Shown here one piece after another: positions 25,647 to 34,929 of a stretch of 64,000 nt of DNA. Made by a program: the position numbers and the translations under genes. The stretch's first letter is position 1, and every line of letters begins with the position of its first letter. The notes below the pieces were generated by a model. It saw only the letters and a program-made list of their open reading frames with translations, was not told the DNA's origin and did no database searches. This DNA is from Deminuibacter soli (GTDB taxonomy: Bacteria; Bacteroidota; Bacteroidia; Chitinophagales; Chitinophagaceae): the NCBI RefSeq assembly GCF_003412455.1, contig NZ_QTJU01000008.1, forward strand, positions 62,001 to 126,000. Reading direction: 5' to 3'.

Positions 25647-27494
25647 TTAATATTCGTTTAACCTGTTCCACCAGGTACGTTTGAGAATAGCGATGATAAT
25701 AACGAGAATAATAACGGTAATAATTAAAGGGGTTTGCAGCCACAGCACCAGGTACATGGGCAGAATGGTTAAGCACAGCTGACCGATAATGCCCAGTGCA
25801 ATGTTGAGCATGTTTACCCTGAAGTTCTTGTTACCCACAAAGGAAGGATCTTCAGCAACTACCATAGCATGTACCGGTTTCCAGAAGCCCCAGGGGCGTA
25901 CGGTTTTATAGAACTGCTTCAGTGTGTACTCTTCGGTAGGCGGTGTGGCGTAACTGCCGATAATTGAAGCACCCAATGAAAGCACAAACAACACAGGCCA
26001 GTAATACAGATCAAGCCCCTGCAATATGCCAAACGATTTCAGCACAGCAAGTGCAATAGCCGGGATAATGCCTGCCAGCATGCCCCAGAAAAAACCATTT
26101 GCATTAAAGCGCCACCAATGCCATTTAAGCATGTTGCTGGCAACATAGCCGCCGTACAGGCCAGATACAATCCACTGCAGCACGGTGTTTACATCTTTCA
26201 CAAACAAACCCAGCACAATGCCTACCACTACCACCACCAACCCGGCGAGGTAGTTCATGGAGATAATTTTTTTGGTAGAAGCGGCGGGGTTTACATACTT
26301 GAGGTAAATATCATTTACGAGGTAAGCCTGTGCTGCATTCAGCGTTCCGGAGAATGTACCCATGAAGGCACCGAGCAAACCGGTGAGTACAAGCCCTACC
26401 AACCCTACCGGCAGAAAACGGTTAATAGTGGCAGGGAGTATTTTTTCAAAATCGGTACCCCCGGTTGTTGAGAGATCGCCCTGTATATCGCGGAAATACA
26501 GCAAGGCCAGCACGGTTAAACCAATTACCATGGCATAACGGATAGGCAGCAGGATAATGGATACAAAACCACTCATTTTACTGGCTTCCTGCGGTGAGCG
26601 TGTACTCAGCACTTTCTGCATATCGTAGTTGGGTGCAGGACCTGCAAGGCTTGCGAAGATGCCTTTGAACAGCATCATCATAAAAAAGATGCCGAACAGG
26701 GAGAACCCATCGTCTTTGATCTTTTTATTTGCCGCTTCGGCTATACCATTCCAGTGCAGATCCAGTTTCCAGCCGAAGAATGGATTGGTCCAGCCTGCAG
26801 GCACATCCAGCGGGCGGCCTTTTAAATGGATCATGGCAATAACACCGATGCTGATACAGGCTACAGACATAATCACATACTTGATCACATCGCCCAGTAC
26901 AATACTGTGCATACCGCCAAGTACAGAGTAGAATGTAGCGAACAGCGTAAAGATGATGCCGTAAAAATGCGGCACATATTCCGGTTTTACATGAAAGGGG
27001 ATATACGGCTGCACTACATCCCATGGAATAAATATCTCCACAAACTTACCGAGGCCCACAAAACCATAGGCCATAAAACCAAGGCAACTTAGTAAGGCAA
27101 AAGCCACCACTACATTGTGTGAAGCCTTAACTCCTTTGCCTGAAGTGCCAAAACGCGTGGCCAGCCATTCAGCGCCGGTAGTGGCATTGGATCGCCTGAG
27201 CCAGCGGGAGAGGTACATCATCATAAACACCTGGTTAAACACCGGCCATAGCCAGGGAATCCAGATGCTTTTCATGCCGTATACAAAACACAGGCTTACC
27301 ATCCACATGGTGCCTGAAATATCAAACATATCAGAGGCATCACTTAAACCGAGCATATACCAGGGCAGGGATTTGCCGCCAAGCAGGTAATTCTCCTTGT
27401 TTGCACGGGCCTTCTTGCGCAACGTCCACCCAATTACCAGCATGGATACCAGGTACAGCACAATAATGGCAACATCAATCAATTGTAATTTCAT
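25647..27494 (-). CDS. Sodium:solute symporter, probable mannobiose/manno-oligosaccharide transporter
   Basis: SSS-family (SLC5-like) transporter with about 14 hydrophobic segments and 615 aa. The N-terminus IDVAIIVLYLVSMLVIGW, the segment KENYLLGGKSLPWYMLGLSDAS (TM1-TM2) and GLLGAFMGTFSGTLNAAQ (TM8 sodium-site region) are typical. It lies between the GH26 mannanase and GH130 genes, the position of the sugar symporter in the B. fragilis mannan locus. Transport of mannobiose across the inner membrane is inferred from this context. Stop and next start are 27 bases apart, one operon. Confidence 0.88.
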   Translation of the reverse strand: MKLQLIDVAIIVLYLVSMLVIGWTLRKKARANKENYLLGGKSLPWYMLGLSDASDMFDISGTMWMVSLCFVYGMKSIWIPWLWPVFNQVFMMMYLSRWLRRSNATTGAEWLATRFGTSGKGVKASHNVVVAFALLSCLGFMAYGFVGLGKFVEIFIPWDVVQPYIPFHVKPEYVPHFYGIIFTLFATFYSVLGGMHSIVLGDVIKYVIMSVACISIGVIAMIHLKGRPLDVPAGWTNPFFGWKLDLHWNGIAEAANKKIKDDGFSLFGIFFMMMLFKGIFASLAGPAPNYDMQKVLSTRSPQEASKMSGFVSIILLPIRYAMVIGLTVLALLYFRDIQGDLSTTGGTDFEKILPATINRFLPVGLVGLVLTGLLGAFMGTFSGTLNAAQAYLVNDIYLKYVNPAASTKKIISMNYLAGLVVVVVGIVLGLFVKDVNTVLQWIVSGLYGGYVASNMLKWHWWRFNANGFFWGMLAGIIPAIALAVLKSFGILQGLDLYYWPVLFVLSLGASIIGSYATPPTEEYTLKQFYKTVRPWGFWKPVHAMVVAEDPSFVGNKNFRVNMLNIALGIIGQLCLTILPMYLVLWLQTPLIITVIILVIIIAILKRTWWNRLNEY

Positions 27495-27502
27495 CAGTAA
27501 GG

Positions 27503-28630
27503 CTATTTAGCGTACAGTTTTTCCTTTGCTACCTCTTTTTCAAACAGTGTATTCGGGGCTTCGTAAAAACGGATGAAGTCTGCCCCGGACACCTGTGTCT
27601 TATCGTATGGAACAAAATGAGACAGTGTGGTGGAGTTGCCGATATAACCGGCATTTCGCCATGCCAGCAGGTAAGAAACAGGCAGCTTGTCAATGGCTTT
27701 CAGTAATACGCCCGTCCACCAGCCGGCATAAGGAATGTTTTCGTAACCCACTTCTGCCAATGCTGTGAGTTTGTGTTTCTGTGCCGCCAGGCTGGTAAGT
27801 ATAACGAGGTTATCATGCACGTCTTTGGTGAAGCTGCTGTCTACAGCAGGATTTTTAGACTGGTAGGCATCAAAGCTCAGCACATCTACCACATCATCAC
27901 CGGGATATCTTTCGAGAAAATCGGATGCTGTTTTAAACTGGCTGGTATTGTATACATACAACAGGTTGTGCACATTTCTTACATCGCGCAGGTAATGCAC
28001 GGTAAAACGGAACAGGGCTTTGTATTCTTCCGGTGTGCAAATATTTTTACCCCACCAGAACCAGTTGCCGGTTAGTTCGTGGTACGGGCGAAACAATACA
28101 GGAATCGCTTCTCCCTTATCGCCCTTCAGGCTCAGCAGGAAATCAGCAATATGATTGAGCCAGCCGATGAACATATCGTGTTTTGCACCGCCAGGTAATA
28201 CAGCCTTCACGCCGCCGGGCGTAACATCCCATGCAGATTTGTTGTTGATGGGATTGTTGCCATGCCAGCTAATGGTAATTACACCGCCGCGTTCGTAGCC
28301 ATCGTGGATGAAGCCGCGCATTTTATCAAACGGAACCGTATCGAGGTTTACGTTGGCGCCTTGTTCGAGGTGACCCAGTTCCCAACCATACACGGCGGGA
28401 TAATCGCCCGTTATATCTTTCACGTCACTACGGCCCGGCTGGTATTTCCAGGTAGCACCATAAGCCAGTGCATCCTGGTGGCCGAACATAACGCCCTTCT
28501 TTTCGAGCTTAAAAAGATTATGGTATAAATGAACAGTTTCTTTCGTGGCCTTTTTATCCTGCTGCGCTATACCTACACAGGTAGTGCCGAGCAACAGGGC
28601 ACACAGAACAGCTTTTTTCACGTGGCGCAT
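27503..28630 (-). CDS. GH26 beta-mannanase (mannobiose-forming)
   Basis: Secreted endo/exo-beta-1,4-mannanase. N-terminal signal peptide (1-23, ending GIAQ); I start at 28630 because the reading from 28660 adds residues before the signal peptide. GH26 marks are MFGHQDALAYG, SWHGNNPINN, the acid/base E185 in LFRPYHELTGNWFWW, and the nucleophile E293 in LAEVGYEN. 375 aa, single domain, no carbohydrate-binding module. First gene of the mannan operon. An inserted MITE copy lies directly upstream, within the region where the operon promoter must be. Confidence 0.92.
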   Translation of the reverse strand: MRHVKKAVLCALLLGTTCVGIAQQDKKATKETVHLYHNLFKLEKKGVMFGHQDALAYGATWKYQPGRSDVKDITGDYPAVYGWELGHLEQGANVNLDTVPFDKMRGFIHDGYERGGVITISWHGNNPINNKSAWDVTPGGVKAVLPGGAKHDMFIGWLNHIADFLLSLKGDKGEAIPVLFRPYHELTGNWFWWGKNICTPEEYKALFRFTVHYLRDVRNVHNLLYVYNTSQFKTASDFLERYPGDDVVDVLSFDAYQSKNPAVDSSFTKDVHDNLVILTSLAAQKHKLTALAEVGYENIPYAGWWTGVLLKAIDKLPVSYLLAWRNAGYIGNSTTLSHFVPYDKTQVSGADFIRFYEAPNTLFEKEVAKEKLYAK

Positions 28631-28646
28631 CTGGCAAATAATTAGT

Positions 28647-28657
28647 GTGTGATAATA
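28647..28657 (+). repeat. Left direct repeat (target-site duplication) of MITE copy B
   Basis: GTGTGATAATA is repeated exactly at 28756-28766 on the other side of the element: an 11-bp perfect duplication. Confidence 0.75.
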
Positions 28658-28755
28658 CAATGTCGTTCAGTTAAGCGTTGATCATTTTTTAACGCAAAGT
28701 TCGCAAAGAGAAAACCCGCAAAGAGCGCAAAGAAGCTGCTTAACTAAACGACATG
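28658..28755 (+). mobile_element. MITE-like element, copy B (98 bp)
   Basis: ATGTCGTTCAGTTAAGC (28661-28677 region) is the inverted repeat of GCTTAACTAAACGACAT (28738-28754) with 16 of 17 matches. The inside carries GCAAAG four times. It is the longest of three copies and is flanked by an exact 11-bp direct repeat. It sits between the SusD terminator and the GH26 start. Confidence 0.8.
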
Positions 28756-28780
28756 GTGTGATAATATACGAAAAATAAGA

Positions 28781-28814
28781 CACCTGCCCTTTCCGGCGAA
28801 GAAAAGGGCAGGTG
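28781..28814 (-). terminator. Terminator of the mannan-locus SusC/SusD transcript
   Basis: CACCTGCCCTT (28781-28791) pairs with AAGGGCAGGTG (28804-28814), perfect over 11 bp, with a T-rich stretch next on the minus strand. It lies 15 bases past the SusD stop codon and separates susCD from the enzyme operon. Confidence 0.85.
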
Positions 28815-28828
28815 CCAGTAATAATATA

Positions 28829-30418
28829 TTAATAGCCGGGATTTTGAGCGAGCTTCCAGGCCTGCACTTCCGTAAGCGGGATAGGCAGTACCGGGATAGG
28901 GTTCACTGTATTACCTGGCAGCAGGTGTTTGTTACAGGCAGCTTTAATGTCGTCAGGCAAAGAGCTGATGTACGTACCCGTGCGTATCATATCCCAGAAA
29001 TGTAATGCTTCCATACCCAGTTCTACACGGCGCTCGTGCCAGATGGCTTTCAGCAAATCGGTGCCGGCAACAGACCCGTCAATATCGGGCAATGTGCCTG
29101 CGGGTGTATTGGCATTTGCATAGGTACTTGCATCGTTCAGCAAAGAACCTTTTGGCAAAGTTGACAAGCGGGCTCTTGCGCGAACCTGGTTTACATAATC
29201 ACGCGCTTCCTGTTCCCTGCCGATATGCGCAGCAGCTTCTGCATGCATCAGCAGAATATCTGCATAGCGCATTTTACGGATGTTCTGGCCAGAAGCCTTG
29301 GTAGCAGCCGGTTTTACGATGGCAGCTTTGCGGTTCATATAACCGGTAAAGTTGTCATCACCTTTGTTGATGATTTGTTTGATGCCGCAGGCGATATCAC
29401 CATTGCCATACACGGTACAGGCTTTACGCGGATCATTTGGTTCAAATTCATCCACCAGGCTTTGTGTAGGGTTATTGAAGCCCCAGCCCCAGGTAGAACG
29501 CGTATTCTGGAATACGTTGCTGGTAGTGCCCACTTTACCGGGTCCCCATTCGTTCTGTGATTCTGAATACTGCAGTTCGTAAATAGATTCCACACCGTTC
29601 TCTCCTTCCAGTTCCTGTATCTGTGCATAGTTCTGCAACAGGTTGTACTGGCCAGATTGCATAACGGTATTGGTAATATCGTACACCTGCTGCCAGGTGT
29701 GAGCGTTGGTATTGTCGGTACCCAGCTGGTACATATAAACCCTTGCCAGGAAAGATTCGGCTGCACCTTTGGTAGCACGGCCCATATCTTCTGCAGCATA
29801 GGCACTTTTAACGGGCAGCACGCTATCAGCATATTTCAAGTCCTGCTCAATCTGCTGGCAGGTTGCCGCAAAGCTGCTGCGCTGCAGCTGACCAAACTGG
29901 TCGGTAGCCAATGGCGTTGTTACCACCGTTACGCCACCAAACATGCGCAACAGGTAGAAGTAAGCATATCCGCGCAGGAATCTTGATTCACCAATCAGTC
30001 GTGTTTTTAAAGGTGAATTCCAGGTTGCACCCTGCAGGTTGGCGATTGCTGTATTGGCCCTGAAAATAGCCTGGTACATATTGTTGTAAGCATCCCTGCC
30101 CGGGTTATCGGCCGGGTTGGCGCGCCATTCCTTCATCAGCTGTATCTGGTTAAAATCGCCCTGTGTGCTGCCTTTCTCTGCATCGTTACTGAGGATATCA
30201 CCAAACATCCACTCCACATTGCTGCCTGCATTGGGACCTTCTTCCCATGAAGTAGCATCGTATATCCCATTAATACCTAAAATAGCCTGTGCCGAATCAC
30301 TATAATAAACGTCGGGCGTTTGCGTGCCCAGTGGATTTTTGTCCAGCACCTGTTTGTTACAGGCAGCCAGGGCCAGCGCCGCTCCTATTGCTCCGGATAA
30401 ATAACTGATAGATTTCAT
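28829..30418 (-). CDS. SusD/RagB family nutrient-binding outer membrane lipoprotein
   Basis: Surface lipoprotein that caps the SusC barrel and binds oligosaccharides. The signal peptide ends in the lipobox LALAAC with Cys at 20. SusD hallmarks are LDKNPLGTQTPDVYY near the N-terminus, AIFRANTAI with TPR-like helices, SRFLRGYAYFYLLRMFGGVTV, KGAAESFLARVYMYQ and the C-terminal IWHERRVELGMEALHFWDMIRTG. 529 aa. It is 33 bases downstream of its SusC partner. The substrate is probably a mannan or galactomannan oligosaccharide, given the GH26/GH130 operon immediately beyond, though a terminator separates them. Confidence 0.93.
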   Translation of the reverse strand: MKSISYLSGAIGAALALAACNKQVLDKNPLGTQTPDVYYSDSAQAILGINGIYDATSWEEGPNAGSNVEWMFGDILSNDAEKGSTQGDFNQIQLMKEWRANPADNPGRDAYNNMYQAIFRANTAIANLQGATWNSPLKTRLIGESRFLRGYAYFYLLRMFGGVTVVTTPLATDQFGQLQRSSFAATCQQIEQDLKYADSVLPVKSAYAAEDMGRATKGAAESFLARVYMYQLGTDNTNAHTWQQVYDITNTVMQSGQYNLLQNYAQIQELEGENGVESIYELQYSESQNEWGPGKVGTTSNVFQNTRSTWGWGFNNPTQSLVDEFEPNDPRKACTVYGNGDIACGIKQIINKGDDNFTGYMNRKAAIVKPAATKASGQNIRKMRYADILLMHAEAAAHIGREQEARDYVNQVRARARLSTLPKGSLLNDASTYANANTPAGTLPDIDGSVAGTDLLKAIWHERRVELGMEALHFWDMIRTGTYISSLPDDIKAACNKHLLPGNTVNPIPVLPIPLTEVQAWKLAQNPGY

Positions 30419-30450
30419 ATAGCTGAATAAGTTATTGTAAAGAATTAGAA

Positions 30451-33400
30451 TTAGAAACCAAGATTAACACCTACGCGATAAGTACGGGCCTGGGGATAAC
30501 CGCCTACATCAATACCGGTAAACATCGGATCGCTGTAGTAACCGGTAACTTCCGGATCAAAGCCCTGGTATTTGGTAATGGTAAACAGGTTATCAACAGA
30601 CAGGTAGAAACGCAGGCTGTTGAGGCCCCAGTTGCTGATTACTTTTTTAGGAAGCGTATACCCCAGCTGTATATTTTTCATACGCAGGTAGCTGCCGTTT
30701 TCCACGTACCTGTCAGAGAACTGCTGCAGGCTGGCGTTCGGATCTTTCACCGTCATGCGTGGTTCGTTGGTATTGGTGTTAGTGGGTGTCCAGCGGTCGA
30801 GGCGAACTGTTTCAAAATTGTTCCAGCTGCTGGAGCCATTGCTAACAGCACGGGTATTATAGATTAATGCATTGACTAACTTATTGCCCTGCACACCCTG
30901 GAAGAACATGTGCAGATCGAAATTCTTGTAAGAGAAATCTGCGTTGAAACCAAACTGGTATTTGGGATTGGGATTGCCCAGCACTACGCGGTCATCTGCA
31001 CTGATGGTACCGTCGCCATTGGCATCTACAAATTTCACATCACCCACCTGCGCGTTGGGCTGAATAGCGTTGCCTTCTTTGTTTTTATACGCATCCAGCT
31101 CAGCCTGTGTATGGAAAATGCCATCTGTTTTTAAACCCAGGTAAGAAGGGAAGGGCAGCCCATCCTGCTGTTCGCTCAGGTTACCCAGTTTGCCAGTGCT
31201 GGCACCATTGATCACGCTGCCTTTACCCAGGCTCGTGATTTTGTTGCTCACGTACGTAAAGTTGGCGCCCACCGTATATTTGAATGCTTTACCACCTGAA
31301 TAGCTGATGGCAAACTCAACACCTTTGTTCTGCATGGTGCCGGTATTCATTAACGGGGCAGCAGGTGCACCTGAGTAAACCGGTGTAGGCACAGGCAGAA
31401 TCATATCGTTGGTGGTGCGGTTGAAATAATCGGCAGACACAGTGAGTTTGTTGTTCAGGAAACCGATATCAACACCGGCATTTGACTGTTCGCTTGTTTC
31501 CCATTTCAGGTTGCTGTTGCCATAGGTAATGGGAGCAAAACCGGGAACCGAAGTGTTGTTGAACGTGTAATTGTTATTACCGCCAATACCGGTAATGTAC
31601 GGATAGGCGTTGGATGATTGTTCGTTACCTACTTCACCCCAGCCTGCGCGCAGCTTCAATAAGCTGATAACGCGGTTGTGTTTCATAAAACCTTCTTCGC
31701 TTACTACCCATGAACCTGCAAAAGAGGGAAATACACCCGACCGGTTGTTACCCAGGAATTTGGAAGAAGCATCCCTTCTCACTGTTGCAGTAAACAGGTA
31801 TTTGCTGGCATAGCTGTAGTTTAACCTGCCGAAGAATGACTGTAAACCGTTGGAGAAATACGGGAAGGTAACACCATTGGGGTTAATGGTATATGTATTA
31901 GACTGGGCATTGGTAATGTACTGCAGCTTGGTATCTGCCGGTACATTGTAAGCGATAATAGCCAGCTCTTCGTGATTCAGGTTCTGCAACTCGGCACCAG
32001 CCAGCACAGACAGGTTGTGCGCACCAAATGTTTGGTTGTAGGTAAAATAGTTGCTCCACAGCCAGCTGGTTTCTTCACCGCGGTAATCGTACAGCGAGCT
32101 TTGTGAGCGCTGTTCTACGTTGTCGATTTTAAATTGCGGTAAATAAGTGGTGTTGTGGGTATTGTTGTAGGTTGCACCAAACTGTGTACGGAACGATAAG
32201 CCTTTCAGGATCTTTGCTTCAGCCCATACATTGGCTACCAGCGCAGAATTGTATCCCCTGTTGCCCTTAATTTCATCCACCACACGTGCAGGGTTATTGG
32301 CATACGATAAAGTAGCCCTTCCCCAGTTGCCGGTAAGCGGGTCACGCACAGGAGCCAGCGGCTCTGCACTTAATGCGTTGGGCAGAATACCTGCGTACAG
32401 ATCACCATTGTAATAAGTTTTATCTGCATGACTGAATGCTACGTTAAAACCACCGCGCAGCCATTTGTTTACCGTAATATCATCATTGAAGTTGAAGAAG
32501 TATTTTTTAAGACCGGTATTTTTGATAATGCCATCCTGTGAAAAATACGTACCGCTTAAACGGAAACGGTTGATATCATTACCACCGGCTAAACCCAGTG
32601 AATAGTTCTGCATCAGCCCATTCTGGAATACTTCATCCTGCCAGTTGGTACCATTACCATATTTGCCGGCAAGCGCGTCATCCAGTTCCTGTTTGAAAGA
32701 AGTTGGCACAGGCACACCATCATTGCTGTAGGCTTCCTCTACCAGTGTAGCGTATTGCGAAGCATTCGTCATTTTAAGTTTACGCCTGGGTGTTTGCAAA
32801 CCGGTATAACCATCAAAAGAGAATTTTACCGGGCCGGAGCGTCCTTTTTTTGTAGTTACTACCACTACACCATTGGCACCCCTTGCACCATAGATAGCAG
32901 AAGCAGAGGCATCTTTCAGGATGTCCATGTTTTCAATATCACCGGGAGCGAGGTAGCTGATATCATTGGTTTGATAGCCATCTACCACATAAATGGGATT
33001 GCTGCCGTTTACAGAACCGATACCGCGGATGCGTATACGTGAGCCGGAACCAGGTTCGCCACTGTTGGCAACTACCTGCACACCTGACACACGGCCTTGT
33101 ATAGCCTGCACAGCGTCTGGTGTTGCCACCTGTGTTAATTGCTGAGACTTAACAGATGCAACCGCACCGGTTAAATCTTTTTTGCGTGAGGTGCCATAAC
33201 CTACCACCACCACTTCATCAAGACTGGCTTTTTCAGCACCCATGGTTACATTGATGCGGTTGTCGCCGCCAACGGTTACTTCTTTGTTGGCCATACCTAC
33301 ATAAGAAATAACCAGCACAGGCGAACCATGAACCGATATGGTAAAATTACCGGCGCTGTCTGTTGTTGCGCCGCGGGAAGAACCTTTTACGAGAATCGCA

Positions 33401-33531
33401 GCCCCGGAAAGCGGCTGCCCCTTTTCATCCAGTACAGTTCCTTTAACAGTTCTGTCCTGGGCCATCAGCGAGAGCGGTAGAAAAAACAGTACGCATACAA
33501 GCAAACGGGCAAGAACACACAATCGTTGCAT
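30451..33531 (-). CDS. SusC/RagA family TonB-linked outer membrane transporter
   Basis: TonB-dependent importer for glycans. Signal peptide 1-24 (ending LMAQD), CarboxypepD-regulatory-like domain about 27-100 (VKGTVLDEKGQPLSGAAILV), TonB-box region LDEVVVVGYGTSRKKDLTGA, plug with IRIRGIGSVNGSNPIYVVDG and DASASAIYGARGANGVVVV, then a long barrel ending TYRVGVNLGF. At 1026 aa it is a full-length SusC. It forms a pair with the following SusD and is divergent from an AraC regulator. A clear -7 box lies 23 bases before its start. Confidence 0.95.
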   Translation of the reverse strand: MQRLCVLARLLVCVLFFLPLSLMAQDRTVKGTVLDEKGQPLSGAAILVKGSSRGATTDSAGNFTISVHGSPVLVISYVGMANKEVTVGGDNRINVTMGAEKASLDEVVVVGYGTSRKKDLTGAVASVKSQQLTQVATPDAVQAIQGRVSGVQVVANSGEPGSGSRIRIRGIGSVNGSNPIYVVDGYQTNDISYLAPGDIENMDILKDASASAIYGARGANGVVVVTTKKGRSGPVKFSFDGYTGLQTPRRKLKMTNASQYATLVEEAYSNDGVPVPTSFKQELDDALAGKYGNGTNWQDEVFQNGLMQNYSLGLAGGNDINRFRLSGTYFSQDGIIKNTGLKKYFFNFNDDITVNKWLRGGFNVAFSHADKTYYNGDLYAGILPNALSAEPLAPVRDPLTGNWGRATLSYANNPARVVDEIKGNRGYNSALVANVWAEAKILKGLSFRTQFGATYNNTHNTTYLPQFKIDNVEQRSQSSLYDYRGEETSWLWSNYFTYNQTFGAHNLSVLAGAELQNLNHEELAIIAYNVPADTKLQYITNAQSNTYTINPNGVTFPYFSNGLQSFFGRLNYSYASKYLFTATVRRDASSKFLGNNRSGVFPSFAGSWVVSEEGFMKHNRVISLLKLRAGWGEVGNEQSSNAYPYITGIGGNNNYTFNNTSVPGFAPITYGNSNLKWETSEQSNAGVDIGFLNNKLTVSADYFNRTTNDMILPVPTPVYSGAPAAPLMNTGTMQNKGVEFAISYSGGKAFKYTVGANFTYVSNKITSLGKGSVINGASTGKLGNLSEQQDGLPFPSYLGLKTDGIFHTQAELDAYKNKEGNAIQPNAQVGDVKFVDANGDGTISADDRVVLGNPNPKYQFGFNADFSYKNFDLHMFFQGVQGNKLVNALIYNTRAVSNGSSSWNNFETVRLDRWTPTNTNTNEPRMTVKDPNASLQQFSDRYVENGSYLRMKNIQLGYTLPKKVISNWGLNSLRFYLSVDNLFTITKYQGFDPEVTGYYSDPMFTGIDVGGYPQARTYRVGVNLGF

Positions 33532-33553
33532 AAGTCAGATTTTTTTAGTCGGC

Positions 33554-33561
33554 CAAAGCTA
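33554..33561 (-). promoter_or_regulatory. -7 box (TAGCTTTG) of the mannan-locus susC
   Basis: TAnnTTTG match on the minus strand; the transcript would start near 33548, about 15 bases before the ATG. The 241-base gap between susC and the AraC gene is AT-rich and is the likely operator region. Confidence 0.5.
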
Positions 33562-33772
33562 ACGACCAGTAACCACTCAGAACTAATACTTTTTTAACAA
33601 ATTTTATATCAAAAAACATGCACAATAAATATTTTCAAATTCCGTTGTTGCTAAATCCATTGATTATAAGGATCTGCAAATAGGGCCAGTATTCAAAAAC
33701 AGATACTTTTTTAACTAAAACCTGTATAGATTCGTACATTCGCCTTGCAAAATCAATTGTACACTTTGCCTT

Positions 33773-34648
33773 ATGAATGCCAATATTATGCGGGAAATAA
33801 CCCCGCTTACGCCCAATGACTGTTTTACGTTGTTCTCCAGAGTGAAGAACAAATTTGATTTCCCGCTGCATTACCACGATGAGTTTGAACTGAACCTGAT
33901 ACTGAATGCACCCGGTGCCAAACGTATTGTGGGCGATCATATTGAAGTAATTGGCAACCAGGAACTGGTGTTGGTTGGCCCTAATTTATACCATGCCTGG
34001 TTTACGCACCAATGTACCAGTGAAGAGATTATGGAAGTGACCATCCAGTTTCATAAAGATTTGCTGGAAGATAAATTTCTGCAGAAAAACCAGCTGAGTT
34101 TTATCCGCAATATGTTTGAGCATTCGCAAAAAGGCATTGCCTTTTCTGCCGAAACCATTGAACGTTTAAAGCCGCGCATATTGAGCCTGGCGCAGAAAAC
34201 AGGGTTTGATTCAGTGCTGGAGCTGTTTTCCATCCTGCATGATTTGTCTATTTCCCGCAACAACAAGGTACTGGCCGATATTTCGTTCAACAACAGTAAC
34301 CCCAATTTTTACAGTCGCCGTATAGAGAAGGTGTTTGATTATATGAACAAACATTACAGCAGGCAGATATCGCTGGGTGAAGTATCAAAAATGGTAAACA
34401 TGCCCGAAGCATCGTTCAGCCGTTTTATGAAAAAACGTACAGGCAATACATTTATCGATACGCTGAATGAAATACGCCTGGGCCATGCCACACGCATGTT
34501 GATAGATACCACGCATGGCATTGCAGAAGTGGCCTATCATTGCGGCTTTAACAATATCTCCAATTTCAACCGCATTTTTAAGAAGAAAAAGAACTGTACA
34601 CCCAAAGAATTCAGGGAGAATTTTGCGGGCACGAGGATATTTATTTAG
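33773..34648 (+). CDS. AraC family transcriptional regulator of the mannan locus
   Basis: N-terminal cupin-like sensor domain (FPLHYHDEFELNLIL, about 27-41, and ELVLVGPNLYHAWF) followed by a C-terminal AraC DNA-binding domain with two helix-turn-helix units: ISLGEVSKMVNMPEASFSRF and TTHGIAEVAYHCGFNNISNF, ending KKKNCTPKEFREN. 291 aa. No transmembrane segment, so it is a cytoplasmic one-component regulator, unlike the hybrid two-component systems of many Sus loci. It is divergent from susC, which makes mannan-responsive control of that locus likely. Confidence 0.9.
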   Translation: MNANIMREITPLTPNDCFTLFSRVKNKFDFPLHYHDEFELNLILNAPGAKRIVGDHIEVIGNQELVLVGPNLYHAWFTHQCTSEEIMEVTIQFHKDLLEDKFLQKNQLSFIRNMFEHSQKGIAFSAETIERLKPRILSLAQKTGFDSVLELFSILHDLSISRNNKVLADISFNNSNPNFYSRRIEKVFDYMNKHYSRQISLGEVSKMVNMPEASFSRFMKKRTGNTFIDTLNEIRLGHATRMLIDTTHGIAEVAYHCGFNNISNFNRIFKKKKNCTPKEFRENFAGTRIFI

Positions 34649-34672
34649 CCGGTGAAAGCGGAACCAATTACT

Positions 34673-34712
34673 GCAAAAAGAAAAGCCAGCACGATGTTAT
34701 ACCAGGCTGGCT
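34673..34712 (-). terminator. Terminator of the first tRNA-Arg gene
   Basis: AGCCAGC (34684-34690) pairs with GCTGGCT (34706-34712) and is followed on the minus strand by a T-rich run. It begins four bases past the tRNA 3' end. Confidence 0.75.
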
Positions 34713-34715
34713 ATG

Positions 34716-34787
34716 TGGTCCTGTCAGGAATCGAACCTGAATCAAAGGCTTCGGAGACCCTTATACTATCCATTGTACTACAGGACC
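34716..34787 (-). tRNA. tRNA-Arg (anticodon CCG), copy 1
   Basis: The minus strand folds into a 72-nt cloverleaf. Acceptor stem GGTCCTG/CAGGACC with discriminator A, anticodon loop CTCCGAA giving anticodon CCG, and T-arm TTCAGGTTCGAATCCTGA. The CCA end is not encoded. A canonical promoter (TTTG, 20-base spacer, TATTTTTG) lies directly upstream and a terminator follows. It differs from the copy at 43316-43387 only at acceptor pair 4-69 (C-G here). Confidence 0.95.
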
Positions 34788-34795
34788 AATGGCCG

Positions 34796-34827
34796 CAAAA
34801 ATAACGGATTCACCAATGCGGCACAAA
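34796..34827 (-). promoter_or_regulatory. Full Bacteroidota promoter of tRNA-Arg copy 1
   Basis: On the minus strand TTTG (34824-34827), 20-base spacer, then TATTTTTG (34796-34803), which is the -33/-7 consensus. It places the transcript start about at the tRNA 5' end. Confidence 0.7.
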
Positions 34828-34867
34828 CATTCCTGTTTTGTTACCGTACCGGTTTCCCTTTACTTAA

Positions 34868-34900
34868 CAAAAAAGCCCCGGCAAAAACATGCCAGGGCTT
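34868..34900 (-). terminator. Terminator of the SusC/SusD/phosphoesterase operon
   Basis: AAGCCCCGGCA (34873-34883) pairs with TGCCAGGGCTT (34890-34900) with one mismatch; the minus strand continues with a T-run. It lies 30 bases past the phosphoesterase stop codon. Confidence 0.82.
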
Positions 34901-34929
34901 GCTGAAAACTGTATTTGTTATCCTTTTGC

